From NCBI GenBank assembly GCA_027069855.1, contig JALXEF010000134.1, forward strand, positions 1 through 42,424: a DNA stretch of 42,424 bases, in the 5' to 3' direction. The position numbers were made by a program, and so were the translations under genes. Shown piece after piece: positions 23,885 through 36,285 of the stretch. The notes below the pieces were generated by a model that searched no databases, was not told the DNA's origin, and saw only the letters and a list, made by a program, of their open reading frames with translations. Every line of letters begins with the position of its first letter. The first letter of the stretch is position 1. The DNA comes from Caldifarciminota bacterium. Its GTDB lineage: Bacteria > Hydrothermota > Hydrothermia > WGAB01.

Positions 23885-25198
23885 ATGTCGCCCAAGGAGC
23901 AACTGCTGCAGCGCATTGAAAACCGGAGCGCCGTGGTCGGCGTGGTGGGCCTGGGCTATGTGGGGCTCCCGCTGGTCCAGGGGTTCCACGACGCAGGTTT
24001 CCGCGTGGTGGGGGTGGATGTGGACGCCCGCAAGGTGCAGGCCCTTAAGGAGGGCCGGAGTTATATCACCGACCTCAGCGACGAGGAGGTGCAGCACCTG
24101 CAAAGGAGCGGCCGGTTCCATCCCACTACCGACTATCGGGCCCTGGAACAGGCCGATGCCATCCTGATTACGGTGCCCACCCCCCTCTCCAAAACCCGAG
24201 ACCCGGACATCAGCTATGTGATGGCCGCCGTGCGGGAAATCCAGAAGATCCTCCGGCCCGGCCAGGTGGTGGTCCTGGAAAGCACCACCTATCCCGGCAC
24301 CACCGACGAACTGGTGAAGCCCGAACTGGAACAAAGCGGGCTGACCTGCGGCCGGGACTTTTTCCTGGCCTTTTCGCCGGAGCGCATCAACCCCGGCGAC
24401 AGCGTCTACGCCCTGCGCAACACCCCCAAGGTGGTGGGCGGCGTGGATCCGGATTCCACGGAGGTCGCCACCCGATTGTACGAGCAGGTGATTGAACGGG
24501 TGGTGCCGGTCTCCTCGGCCAAGGTGGCCGAGATGTCCAAACTCCTGGAAAACACCTTCCGCAGCGTGAACATCGCTCTGGTCAACGAAATGGCCATTGC
24601 GGCCAACATCCTGCAGATTGACATCTGGGAAGTGATTGAGGCCGCCGGCACCAAACCCTTCGGCTTCATGAAGTTTTACCCGGGGCCGGGCATCGGGGGC
24701 CACTGCATTCCCATTGACCCCCATTACCTGGCCTGGAAACTCAAAACCCTGAACTACAACGCCCGGTTCATTGAACTGGCCTCGGAGATCAACACCTTCA
24801 TGCCCCGGTATGTGGTCACCCGGATCCAGGATGTGCTCAACGAGCAGGCCAAGCCCCTGAAGGGCTCCCGGATCCTGGTGCTGGGCGTGGCCTATAAGCC
24901 GGATGTCAACGATCTCCGGGAATCGCCGGCCCTGGATGTCATGCAACTGCTCCTGGAAAAGGGGGTGGATCTGCAGTACCACGACCCCTATATCCCCGAG
25001 GTACGGATCGGCCGGCAGGTGTTCCGTTCGGTTCCCCTGACCCCCGAGGTGCTGCGGGGGGCCGACCTCACGGTCATCCTCACCCATCACTCCAACGTTG
25101 ACTATGAAGCCGTGGTCCGGCATGCTCCCCTGGTGTTTGACACCCGAAACGCCACCCGGGGCGTGCAGGGAGCCGAACAAAAGGTCATGAAACTGTAA
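23885..25198 (+). CDS. UDP-sugar 6-dehydrogenase (UDP-GlcNAc/ManNAc type)
   Basis: A 437-residue NAD-dependent nucleotide-sugar dehydrogenase that oxidises C6 of a UDP-hexose to the uronic acid. The NAD site VGVVGLGYVGLPLVQGF and TVPTPLSKTRDPD are clear, as are ESTTYPGTTDE and the catalytic Cys near residue 273 in GIGGHCIPIDPHYL. The longer LSKTRDPD and PIDPHYL details are closer to the N-acetyl sugar (WbpA/WecC) group than to UDP-glucose dehydrogenase, but this is a soft call. AAGGAG precedes ATG 23885. It should supply an acidic sugar for the polymer exported by the neighbours. Confidence 0.92.
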   Translation: MSPKEQLLQRIENRSAVVGVVGLGYVGLPLVQGFHDAGFRVVGVDVDARKVQALKEGRSYITDLSDEEVQHLQRSGRFHPTTDYRALEQADAILITVPTPLSKTRDPDISYVMAAVREIQKILRPGQVVVLESTTYPGTTDELVKPELEQSGLTCGRDFFLAFSPERINPGDSVYALRNTPKVVGGVDPDSTEVATRLYEQVIERVVPVSSAKVAEMSKLLENTFRSVNIALVNEMAIAANILQIDIWEVIEAAGTKPFGFMKFYPGPGIGGHCIPIDPHYLAWKLKTLNYNARFIELASEINTFMPRYVVTRIQDVLNEQAKPLKGSRILVLGVAYKPDVNDLRESPALDVMQLLLEKGVDLQYHDPYIPEVRIGRQVFRSVPLTPEVLRGADLTVILTHHSNVDYEAVVRHAPLVFDTRNATRGVQGAEQKVMKL

Positions 25199-25214
25199 GG
25201 GGGCAAACGGGATT

Positions 25215-27638
25215 ATGCGCGAAGAGGTTCGATTTACCGATTACCTGGATGTGCTGTTTCGGTATCGGCGACTGATCCTGGCCTTTATGCTGGGAGGGGT
25301 CGTGGCCGGGGGGCTGAAGGTGTTGCTCTCACCCCGAATCTATGAAGCCCATGCCCTGGTCCGCCTGTCGCTGACCGAAACCCGCATCCCGGTGTTGCCC
25401 CAGGTTTCCTTCAGTCAACCCTACATCTACGATCCCCTGGAAAGTGAAATCGCGCTGATGTACTCCCGCACTTTACAAACGCGGGCGGTCATGCGCATCG
25501 GGGGCAACCTCTGGCTGGAGAAAAACCGGTATGTCCAGATGGACACCGCCTATTCGGAGGCCGTGGTCAAGGATGGGGAATACACCCTGCAACTGAAGGG
25601 CGATTCCGTGGCCGTGTTCACCGAGGGGGACACGCTGGTGTTCCGGGGTACGATCCGGGACACGATCCGGTGGGGCGGTTTCGCCTTCACCCTCAAGCCC
25701 CTGGTGGATGATCTGGAGGGGGTCAACGCCAAACTGTCCCTTGTGGTGGCGAAACCCACCGATGTGGGTTTGAAGGTCAGTGTGCTCCAGAAAGGCCGTA
25801 CCAACCTGGTGGAGATCACGGCCCGGGGCAACAATCCCAAAACCGCCGCGCGCCGGGCCAACGCCCTGGCCACGGAGTACATTGAATACACGCTGTACGG
25901 CCTGCGCGAAGAGGCACGACATACCCGCAAGTTCATTGAGGAACAATTGGCCAAGCTGGAACAGGAGTTGGATAGCGCCGAAGCCGAACTTCAGCGCTTT
26001 AAAGAAGAAGCCGGCATCCTGCTCCTTTCAACGGCCGCTGAAGCCATTTCCTCACGGCTGGCCAGCCTGGAGAGCCAGCGGGCCAAGGCCGTCGCCGATC
26101 GCGCCGAGGCCGAAATGCTGGCCCAGAAGTATCTGGAGGAACTCAAGGGGAGCGGCTTTTACGAGGAATACAAGCGCATCATCTCCAATCCCGAGATCTC
26201 CACCAATCCCCTGGTGTCCCAGTTGAAACAGCGGATCACCCAACTGCAGGTACAGCGGGCCCAGCTGAGCAGCGAGTACGGGCCCTCCCACCCCAAGATC
26301 GTGGCGATCGACCGGGCCATCCAGGAAGCCGAGAGGGAACTGGAACGGGCCCTGGCCGCATCTCTGAAGTACGGCCCTTCGGCCGAAGACCCGGTGTACC
26401 AGATGCTGATCACCGGCATCGTGGAGGCCGAAGCCCGAAAACAGGCGCTGGACGGCAAGATCCAGGCCCTCACCCGCCTGATCCAGGAAACAGAGAAGCA
26501 GATGCGGAAGTTCCCGGCCAAGGAGGTTCGCCTGGCCGAACTGCAGCGCCGCGTTTCCGTGACCCGGGAAATCTACAACACCCTGCTGGACCGCTTGCAG
26601 GAGGCCCGGATCGCAGAGGCCAGCAAAACCAGCGACGCCAAGGTAATTGACTATGCCCAGCCGCCTCGGGGGCCTATCTCGCCTAAGCCCAAAAAGGATC
26701 TGCTGCTGTGGACCGTGATCGGGTTGCTCCTCGGGGTGCTCGGGGCCTTTGTGTTGGAGTACCTGGACAACACTGTGAAGACCAGCAAAGAGGTGGAAAA
26801 ACTCCTGGGGCTGCCGGTGCTCGGCGTCATCCCCTGGATGGAACTGCCGGATGAGGAAACCCAGCCCCTGGTGACCCACTTTGACCCCAAGTCGCCGGTG
26901 GCCGAGGCGTATCGCACCCTGCGGTCCAATGTGCGATTCGCCGCCCTGGGGAAACCCCTTAAGGTGCTACTGGTGACCTCCAGCGTGGCCAAGGAAGGAA
27001 AAACCTCCACGGCCACAAACCTCGCGGTGGCCATGGCCCAGAGTGGCCAGCGGGTGCTGCTGGTGGACGCCGACCTCCGCAATCCCCGGTTGAACCGCGT
27101 GTTCAAAGTGAAGCGGGAACCCGGGCTCTCGGATGTGCTCATCGGTCGCGCTTCTTTGAGCGATGCAGTGTACGAGGTGTCCGACATTCCGAACCTTTAT
27201 TTGTTGCCCTGCGGCCCGATTCCTCCGAACCCGGCCGAACTCCTCTCCTCCGAGGCACTCCAGAATCTGCTGGAATCTCTGAAGCAGGAGTACGACCTGG
27301 TAATCCTGGACTCGGCTCCACTGCTGCCTGTAAGTGACAGCGTGGAACTGGGGAAACTGGCCGACGGCGTGATCCTGGTGGTGCGCGCCGGCGTAACCGA
27401 GCGGGACTTCCTGGAGGAGGTCAAGCGGATCCTGGAGAACGCCCGGCTGCAGGTGCTCGGCGTGGTGCTGAACGCCGTAGACCTGGCCCGCCACTACGGG
27501 TATTACCGGTACCGGTACTACCGCTATTACCGGTACTCCTACAGCCATGTCAAGGAGTCACCGCCCACTCTGTGGGGCAAAATCCAGAAACAACTGGTGC
27601 GTTGGAACCAAAAACTGCAAAAGGCATTGCGAAGATAA
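25215..27638 (+). CDS. Wzc-like tyrosine kinase and chain-length regulator
   Basis: An 807-residue fused protein. It has a Wzz domain with a first transmembrane helix near 18-36, a long periplasmic coiled-coil region, a second helix near 494-516, and then a cytoplasmic BY-kinase. Walker A is SSVAKEGKTSTATNLA (near 587), A' is LLVDADLRNPRL and Walker B is LVILDSAPLLPVSD (near 694). The C-terminus has a tyrosine cluster, HYGYYRYRYYRYYRYSYSH, the usual autophosphorylation tail and here very dense. A proline-rich PPRGPISPKPKK segment just before the second helix is typical. Phosphorylation of the tail normally controls polymer length and export. Confidence 0.94.
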   Translation: MREEVRFTDYLDVLFRYRRLILAFMLGGVVAGGLKVLLSPRIYEAHALVRLSLTETRIPVLPQVSFSQPYIYDPLESEIALMYSRTLQTRAVMRIGGNLWLEKNRYVQMDTAYSEAVVKDGEYTLQLKGDSVAVFTEGDTLVFRGTIRDTIRWGGFAFTLKPLVDDLEGVNAKLSLVVAKPTDVGLKVSVLQKGRTNLVEITARGNNPKTAARRANALATEYIEYTLYGLREEARHTRKFIEEQLAKLEQELDSAEAELQRFKEEAGILLLSTAAEAISSRLASLESQRAKAVADRAEAEMLAQKYLEELKGSGFYEEYKRIISNPEISTNPLVSQLKQRITQLQVQRAQLSSEYGPSHPKIVAIDRAIQEAERELERALAASLKYGPSAEDPVYQMLITGIVEAEARKQALDGKIQALTRLIQETEKQMRKFPAKEVRLAELQRRVSVTREIYNTLLDRLQEARIAEASKTSDAKVIDYAQPPRGPISPKPKKDLLLWTVIGLLLGVLGAFVLEYLDNTVKTSKEVEKLLGLPVLGVIPWMELPDEETQPLVTHFDPKSPVAEAYRTLRSNVRFAALGKPLKVLLVTSSVAKEGKTSTATNLAVAMAQSGQRVLLVDADLRNPRLNRVFKVKREPGLSDVLIGRASLSDAVYEVSDIPNLYLLPCGPIPPNPAELLSSEALQNLLESLKQEYDLVILDSAPLLPVSDSVELGKLADGVILVVRAGVTERDFLEEVKRILENARLQVLGVVLNAVDLARHYGYYRYRYYRYYRYSYSHVKESPPTLWGKIQKQLVRWNQKLQKALRR

Positions 27639-27641
27639 ACA

Positions 27642-30082
<2,441 letters not shown>

Positions 30083-30086
<4 letters not shown>

Positions 30087-30688
30087 CTGCATGGATGCTT
30101 GTGCTGGCCTCCTGGCTGCCCGCCAAAGCCCTGGCCCTGTCGCTGGTCCTTCCCGGTGCCGGTGAGGCTTCGCTGGGGTATTCGGCCCGGGCGGTCCCCT
30201 TCTGGACGGCGGAGGCCGCCTCCTGGGTATCGCTGTTCACCTTCAAGAACCTGGAATGGCGTACCCAGGAAACCTACCGGGGCTTCGCCTACCACCATGC
30301 CGGCGCCGATGCCCGCCGCACCGACGAGGCCTACTGGCACGCCCTGGAGTTCTACCGGGACCGCGAGGCCTACGAAGAGGCCCTGTGGATGGAGGCCCGG
30401 GCCCTGTACCCCGACGATCCCGAGGCCCAGGCCGCCTATGTGGCCCGCCACGATGTGGGCGGCACCTGGGCCTGGCCCAGCCGGGACCTCTGGTTCCGGT
30501 TCCAGGACCTCCGTGAACGTGCCCGGTCTTACGAAAGCTGGGCCACCCTGTCCCTGGGATTGCTGGTGGCCAACCGGCTGGCCAGCGTGATTGATGTGTT
30601 CCTTTTGAGCCACAGCCGGGGGCGGGTGGGCTTTGACGTCCAGGGGAACCCCCACCAGGTACAGGCAGGAATCCGCTGGCACCCGTAG
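30083..30688 (+). CDS. Exported protein of unknown function, DUF5683-like
   Basis: A 201-residue protein whose ATG overlaps the gyrA stop. A signal-like start ([18 protein letters not shown]) precedes [27 protein letters not shown], a pattern I associate with DUF5683-type or related small exported proteins with an LPG-x-GE motif; this link is from memory. The middle is rich in Tyr, Arg, Glu and Trp ([19 protein letters not shown]), and a helix near 155-175 may re-enter the membrane. Its job is unknown; the coupling to gyrA probably reflects operon packing. A weakly spaced 92 bases follows before groES. Confidence 0.7.
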
Positions 30689-30697
30689 GTTTCCGGG

Positions 30698-30726
30698 TTG
30701 CCCGACTTCGGATTTCCTGATATAAT
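30698..30726 (+). promoter_or_regulatory. Strong extended -10 promoter for groES-groEL
   Basis: TTGCCC and a perfect TATAAT are 17 bases apart, and TGA directly before the -10 box makes it an extended -10. It is the best promoter on the plus strand. The start near 30733 gives a leader of about 48 bases with GGAGG before groES. Confidence 0.85.
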
Positions 30727-30737
30727 ATTGTGACAAT
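30727..30737 (+). promoter_or_regulatory. Small palindrome at the groES transcription start
   Basis: ATTGTGACAAT is a perfect dyad of five-base arms around one G, lying just after the -10 box and across the predicted start. It could be an operator. The CIRCE element used by HrcA (TTAGCACTC with its inverted copy) is not present here. Confidence 0.4.
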
Positions 30738-30780
30738 TTCTGATAACGACGTGCGAATCCCACGAAACGGAGGTGCAGCC

Positions 30781-31074
30781 ATGAAGAAGGTGCAGCCGTT
30801 GGCTGATCGGGTGCTCATCAAGCGCATTGAGGAAGAAGAGCAGAAGGTTGGCGGCATCATCATCCCCGATACCGCGAAGGAAAAGCCCCAGAAGGGCGAA
30901 GTGGTGGCCGTTGGACCGGGTCGGCTGGACGAGACCGGCAAGCGGATGCCCATGGAAGTGAAGCCCGGCGATAAGGTGATCTTCTCCAAGTACGCCGGCA
31001 CCGAGGTCAAGATTGAAGGCGAAGAGTATCTCATCATGCGCGAGGACGACATCCTTGCCATCATTGAGGAATAA
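30781..31074 (+). CDS. groES: Co-chaperonin GroES
   Basis: A 97-residue co-chaperonin that caps the GroEL ring. [20 protein letters not shown], the mobile loop [14 protein letters not shown] and the roof and base segments [20 protein letters not shown] are all standard. The length is normal. GGAGG lies eight bases before ATG 30781, and longer upstream frames are ruled out by the promoter. groEL follows after 23 bases, which include AAGGAGG. Confidence 0.97.
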   Translation: MKKVQPLADRVLIKRIEEEEQKVGGIIIPDTAKEKPQKGEVVAVGPGRLDETGKRMPMEVKPGDKVIFSKYAGTEVKIEGEEYLIMREDDILAIIEE

Positions 31075-31079
31075 CCTGA

Positions 31080-32726
<1,647 letters not shown>

Positions 32727-32738
32727 TCCGGAAAACCC

Positions 32739-32778
32739 CCGGTGGCGGCCCGCCGCGTACGCGGCGGGCCGCCACCGG
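32739..32778 (+). terminator. 40-base perfect palindrome after groEL
   Basis: Both 20-base arms pair perfectly around a central GTAC, starting 12 bases after the groEL stop. There is no T run, only CCCTTTAC. It may terminate or protect the groE transcript, and it ends 14 bases before the fmdB-like ATG, so some transcription must pass it unless fmdB has its own start. Confidence 0.6.
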
Positions 32779-32792
32779 AACCCTTTACAACC

Positions 32793-33053
32793 ATGCCCAT
32801 CTACGATTTTGAGTGCCCCCGCTGTGGCCACCGGGAAGAGGTCCTGATCCTCCCCGGAGATAACGGCGAAGTGCCCCGGTGCCCCAAGTGCGGCACCCCC
32901 ATGAAACGGGTGTTCTCGGGGTCCGTGGGCCTTGTCTTTAAGGGCTCCGGGTTCTACATCACCGACTACAAGAACAAGTCTTCCAGCCCTTCCAGCCAAA
33001 AGGAGCCCTCGGAAAAGTCCTCCTCGGGCTCCAAGGAATCCGACGCCTCCTGA
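32793..33053 (+). CDS. FmdB-family zinc ribbon protein
   Basis: An 86-residue protein starting MPIYDFECPRCGHREEVL, with a second knuckle RCPKCGTPMKRVFSG, so one zinc site of four cysteines. FmdB-like proteins are common small regulators or metal-binding proteins of unsure role. After the ribbon comes FKGSGFYITDY, a frequent FmdB tail motif, and then a Ser/Lys/Glu-rich disordered end. No ribosome site is clear before ATG 32793. The next gene begins seven bases after its stop. Confidence 0.85.
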   Translation: MPIYDFECPRCGHREEVLILPGDNGEVPRCPKCGTPMKRVFSGSVGLVFKGSGFYITDYKNKSSSPSSQKEPSEKSSSGSKESDAS

Positions 33054-33059
33054 GTTTCC

Positions 33060-33965
33060 ATGCCCCCACGGGTGGCCCTCATCGGCTCGCCGGTTCTGGA
33101 TACCCTCCGGCTGACCGATGGCACTGAATTTCGGTCCTTTGGGGGCATCCTCTATTCGCTTGCGGCCATGGCCCGCCACGCGGGCGACCGCCTGGCCCTC
33201 TATCCCGTGTTCTACATCGGCGAAGCGGAACGACCCGCTCTAGAAGCCCTGCTCCGCCAGTGGCCCGGCGTGCACCCCGACCACATCAAAACCGCCGAGG
33301 CCACCCACAGGAACCTCTTGGTGTACCACCCCGACGGCTCCCGCACCGAGTACTTCCAGGCCCGCGGCCGGGGTTTGAGCCTCCAGGACCTGCTTCCTGT
33401 CCTGGAGTTTGAGGGCTTCTTCGTGAACTACATTCACCCCTCCGACCTGCCCCGCGAGGTGTTTCGCTCGCTTTCCCGGGGCACCACCGGCTGGCTCTAC
33501 CTGGATGTCCACAGCCTGATCCGGACTCCGGACGACGCAGGCGTGTACCGGGCCCGGCAGCTGCCCGGCTGGCAGGAGGTGCTGAGCTGGGTGGATCTGG
33601 TGCAGATGAACGAGGAGGAGGCCCGGGTGTTGACCGGCCTGGAGCTGCCCCCGGGGCCCGAGGGCCTGGCCGTGCTCCTGCAGATGATCCTGACGCTCGG
33701 GCCCTCGGTGGTCACCGTCACCCTGGGGAGTCAGGGGGCCCTGATGGCCGAGCGGCTCCGCAGGAAAAACCGGGCTCCGGTGCTCCGCCGCCCAGCCCAG
33801 GTGGTGCAGGCCCGGCACACCACCGGCTGCGGTGATGTCTTCGGCGCCGTGTTCTTCGCCGAGTTCCTGCTGACCGAAGACCCCTACCGAGCCCTGGAGG
33901 CCGCGCTCCGGCGGGCCGCGGAGCACGCCGCCGGCACCTTCCTGCCCTTCCCCCTCGGCCTTTAA
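33060..33965 (+). CDS. PfkB-family carbohydrate or nucleoside kinase-like protein
   Basis: A 301-residue ribokinase-fold protein. The C-terminal PfkB signature is TTGCGDVFGAVFFAEFLLTE, with the catalytic Asp in GCGD. The N-terminus has IGSPVLDTLRL and SFGGILYSLAAMARHAG, matching the early Gly-Gly block. VQMNEEEARVLTGLE and VTVTLGSQGALM are the mid-domain landmarks. The second signature has Cys in place of the usual Ala in TGAGD, also seen in distant members. The sugar acceptor cannot be told. The gene is packed between fmdB-like and hydrolase genes. Confidence 0.83.
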   Translation: MPPRVALIGSPVLDTLRLTDGTEFRSFGGILYSLAAMARHAGDRLALYPVFYIGEAERPALEALLRQWPGVHPDHIKTAEATHRNLLVYHPDGSRTEYFQARGRGLSLQDLLPVLEFEGFFVNYIHPSDLPREVFRSLSRGTTGWLYLDVHSLIRTPDDAGVYRARQLPGWQEVLSWVDLVQMNEEEARVLTGLELPPGPEGLAVLLQMILTLGPSVVTVTLGSQGALMAERLRRKNRAPVLRRPAQVVQARHTTGCGDVFGAVFFAEFLLTEDPYRALEAALRRAAEHAAGTFLPFPLGL

Positions 33966-33999
33966 AGGGCCGGGACCCCAAGCCGTATCATTAGGCCAT

Positions 34000-34632
34000 A
34001 TGGAGACCCTGGTGATTGAAAAGGTGCAGGATCGGCCGGTGAAGGGCGCCTATTTCAAGGGCACCCCGGGCTGGCCGGGGGTCATCCTGTCGCACGGCGC
34101 CAACAACGACATGGACCATTACCTGCTGACCCGCACGGCCGACCTGCTACAGGAGGAAGGCTGGAGCACCCTGCGCATCACCTTCAGCTTCCGGGTACAG
34201 GGGCGTCCCCCAAAAATCCAAGAACTCCTGGAGGAACTGGAGTTCTGGAAAAACTTCCTGCAAACCCGGGCCCCGGTGTCGCGCCTGGTTCTGGTGGGCA
34301 AATCCCTGGGGGGCTATGCTTCCACGGTGTATGTCGCCCACCAGGATCCCCAACAGGAGATCCGGGCTGTAGGGGTGTTCGGCTATCCCTTCCTGTCGCC
34401 CCAGGGCGAGCCCATTTACGCCGAACACCTGCGCCAGGTACGGGTGCCGGTGCTGTTCCTGCAAGGGGAAAACGATCCCCTGGGGCCGCCCGAACAGCTG
34501 CGGGCGTTCCTGAAGGAAATGCCGGAGGTCCCCATAGAAATCCAGGTGATCCCGGACACCGACCATTCTTTTCACCGGCATCAGGACGAGGCCGTGGAAC
34601 GGATGGTCGCCTGGCTCCTGGAGCATGTGTGA
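34000..34632 (+). CDS. Alpha/beta hydrolase (KANL3/Tex30-like)
   Basis: A 210-residue alpha/beta hydrolase. The oxyanion region is ILSHGANNDMDHYLL, the nucleophile elbow is LVGKSLGGYAST, the acid lies in LFLQGENDPLGP, and the His is in PDTDHSFHRH. This fits the dienelactone hydrolase/KANL3-Tex30 group. The substrate is unknown. ATG 34000 is preceded by a short AT-rich stretch with no clear ribosome site, so the start is less sure. It ends 55 bases before the lipoprotein gene. Confidence 0.8.
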   Translation: METLVIEKVQDRPVKGAYFKGTPGWPGVILSHGANNDMDHYLLTRTADLLQEEGWSTLRITFSFRVQGRPPKIQELLEELEFWKNFLQTRAPVSRLVLVGKSLGGYASTVYVAHQDPQQEIRAVGVFGYPFLSPQGEPIYAEHLRQVRVPVLFLQGENDPLGPPEQLRAFLKEMPEVPIEIQVIPDTDHSFHRHQDEAVERMVAWLLEHV

Positions 34633-34687
34633 AACCGTACCGTTCCGAACCGATTCACCGGAACGGCTTGAAACCAAGGAGTACATG

Positions 34688-35329
34688 ATGAAGTGGAGTG
34701 TATGGAGTACGGCCGGTCTCGTTCTGGCCCTGCTGACGGTCACCGCCTGCAGCAAGGGCGGCAATACCGACTACCGTGCCGACTATGCGGCTGCCCGCGG
34801 GTTTTTGCAAAAGGGGCAGTACGACTCCGCCCGGGTTCACTTTGAACGGGCATGGAAGGCGGCCGAACGGGCCGGGGCCGATACGGTCATGCTGGATGTA
34901 TCCCTGGGCCTCGCCTACACCCACATCGCCCTGGGCGACACCTCCCAGGGGGTGGAGATCATTGAAAAGGCATTGGATCAGGCGGCCAAAGACTTCGGCG
35001 ATACCAGCGTATTGTATGCCGGTGTGGCTACCCAGACCGCGGTGAACCTGGCCCGCGCAGGCCTGCTGGAGGAGGCCGACACCCTGGTGGGCCGGGCCAT
35101 CCACGCCTGGACCGATGTACCGGGCAAGGAGGCCAACCTGGCCGGCGCCTGGTTCACGCGGGGTGTGATCCTGGAGATGCAGGAGGACTACGCCTCCGCC
35201 CTGAACGCCTACAAGAAGGCCCAGGCCATTTACCAGAACGCCGCCAATGCCACCGAACAGAACCGACAACTGCTGGAGCAGAAGATCCAGCAAATGGAAG
35301 AACAACTGAAGGCAGGCTCTCAGGGCTAA
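34688..35329 (+). CDS. TPR-repeat lipoprotein
   Basis: A 213-residue exported lipoprotein. The signal peptide MKWSVWSTAGLVLALLTVTAC ends in a lipobox with the acylated Cys near residue 21. It is followed by tetratricopeptide-like helices, for example GFLQKGQYDSARVHFERAWK and GVILEMQEDYASALNAYKKA. A Gln-rich coiled-coil tail ends it. AAGGAG at 34676-34681 is six bases before ATG 34688; the ATG one codon earlier is only three bases away. TPR lipoproteins serve as scaffolds in the envelope; the partner is unknown. Confidence 0.8.
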   Translation: MKWSVWSTAGLVLALLTVTACSKGGNTDYRADYAAARGFLQKGQYDSARVHFERAWKAAERAGADTVMLDVSLGLAYTHIALGDTSQGVEIIEKALDQAAKDFGDTSVLYAGVATQTAVNLARAGLLEEADTLVGRAIHAWTDVPGKEANLAGAWFTRGVILEMQEDYASALNAYKKAQAIYQNAANATEQNRQLLEQKIQQMEEQLKAGSQG

Positions 35330-35593
35330 ACTCCCTCCCTTTCCCCACTTCGGTCCTTGCAGGGCGCACCGATTCAGCCGTGAGTGCCATGTCCTGTCCC
35401 CTACGAGACTCTTGGCAGCCATGGGCCTCATAAGGGCAGGGAACATACCTATACTTGTGCTCATTTGTTTGAGATGATTTCTAAATACACCCGGATTACC
35501 TTGACTTTAGCGTCCTTTCCCCTCTAAACTACAGCGCTCACGGAGGGGGGAACCCCTAACCAATAACCAAACCTTATCAAAGGAGGTGTCACC
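35330..35593 (+). other. Intergenic space before the Roadblock gene
   Basis: The longest space in the window, 264 bases. It is more AT-rich in its last 130 bases, where a promoter candidate is marked. I see no open frame with a ribosome site, no RNA gene and no strong hairpin in it. Confidence 0.6.
35501..35530 (+). promoter_or_regulatory. Promoter candidate for the Roadblock operon
   Basis: TTGACT and TAAACT are 18 bases apart. The start near 35537 would give a leader of about 57 bases with AAAGGAGGTG before ATG 35594. Confidence 0.5.
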
Positions 35594-35971
35594 ATGGCTA
35601 TGGTGGATGTCAACGCTGTCGCCGCCAAGGGCGAGGATGTGCTGAAGGAGTTCGTAACCAAGATGGGCCTGGAAGGGGCCATCGTGGCCTCCAGCGAAGG
35701 CCTGGAAATCGTGCACTACTTCGTGGCCAACATGGATACGGACATCATCGCCGCGGAGGCGGCGTCCGTGCTTTCCGCGGTGCAGGGTTTCCTGGCCGAC
35801 GCGAATAAGGGGAACCTCCACGAAATCATTACCAAGGCCGACAACGGCTATGTGGCAGTCATGGCCTTGGGAGGCGATGTGGTGCTGGCCGTCATGGCGC
35901 CCCAAACTCAGAAGCTGGGAGTCCTTACAATCGCCATGAGGCAACTGGCAAGCAAACTCCAGTCTCTTTGA
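35594..35971 (+). CDS. Roadblock/LC7 domain protein (MglB-like)
   Basis: A 125-residue protein with a single Roadblock fold: EGAIVASSEGLEIVHYFVA, then an amphipathic helix ADMDT-type DIIAAEAASVLSAVQGFLADA, then EIITKADNGYVAVMALGGDVVLAVMA. In bacteria such proteins act with small Ras-like GTPases such as MglA, or bind other regulators. No GTPase is in the window. The ribosome site AGGAGGTG is very strong, which suggests high expression. It is followed 36 bases later by a 69-residue protein gene and an intrinsic terminator. Confidence 0.8.
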   Translation: MAMVDVNAVAAKGEDVLKEFVTKMGLEGAIVASSEGLEIVHYFVANMDTDIIAAEAASVLSAVQGFLADANKGNLHEIITKADNGYVAVMALGGDVVLAVMAPQTQKLGVLTIAMRQLASKLQSL

Positions 35972-36007
35972 GGGTACTCTCAGGATACCTGAAAAGGAGA
36001 ACTGGCC

Positions 36008-36217
36008 ATGGGAGATAGCAAGATGGCAAAGGAAGAACTGAAAGCATTAATGGACAAAATGCGAACCCATGAGATTGATCCGCTGACCTTCGTCCGTGGA
36101 ATGACCAAGATCCTGGACAACATGGACATCACGAACGAAGACCTGCAGGGTGTAACGCCCCTCCTCCTGAACTTCGTGAATCGCCTGATCCAGAACATGG
36201 AAAAGCGCGGCGCCTGA
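36008..36217 (+). CDS. Small helical protein of unknown function
   Basis: A 69-residue soluble protein I do not recognise. It looks almost wholly helical: KMAKEELKALMDKMRTH, then DPLTFVRGMTKILDNMD, then DLQGVTPLLLNFVNRLIQNM. It has no signal peptide or membrane helix. AAAAGGAG lies about ten bases before ATG 36008. It is cut off from other genes by the following terminator, so it forms a two-gene unit with the Roadblock gene and is probably a partner or regulator of it. Confidence 0.7.
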   Translation: MGDSKMAKEELKALMDKMRTHEIDPLTFVRGMTKILDNMDITNEDLQGVTPLLLNFVNRLIQNMEKRGA

Positions 36218-36238
36218 CAAACTGCCAGAAACGAACCG

Positions 36239-36274
36239 ATCAGGGGGCGGCCAAAAGGCCGCCCCCTGATTTTT
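36239..36274 (+). terminator. Intrinsic terminator after the Roadblock operon
   Basis: A perfect 14-bp stem (ATCAGGGGGCGGCC and its complement) with an AAAA loop is followed by five T. It ends 12 bases before the end of the convergent saccharopine dehydrogenase gene. Confidence 0.93.
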
Positions 36275-36285
36275 CACGCCAGTCT

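Noticed and set aside
30689-30780. CIRCE element before groES
   Set aside because: Neither TTAGCACTC nor its inverted copy is present; only the shorter dyad at 30727 is.
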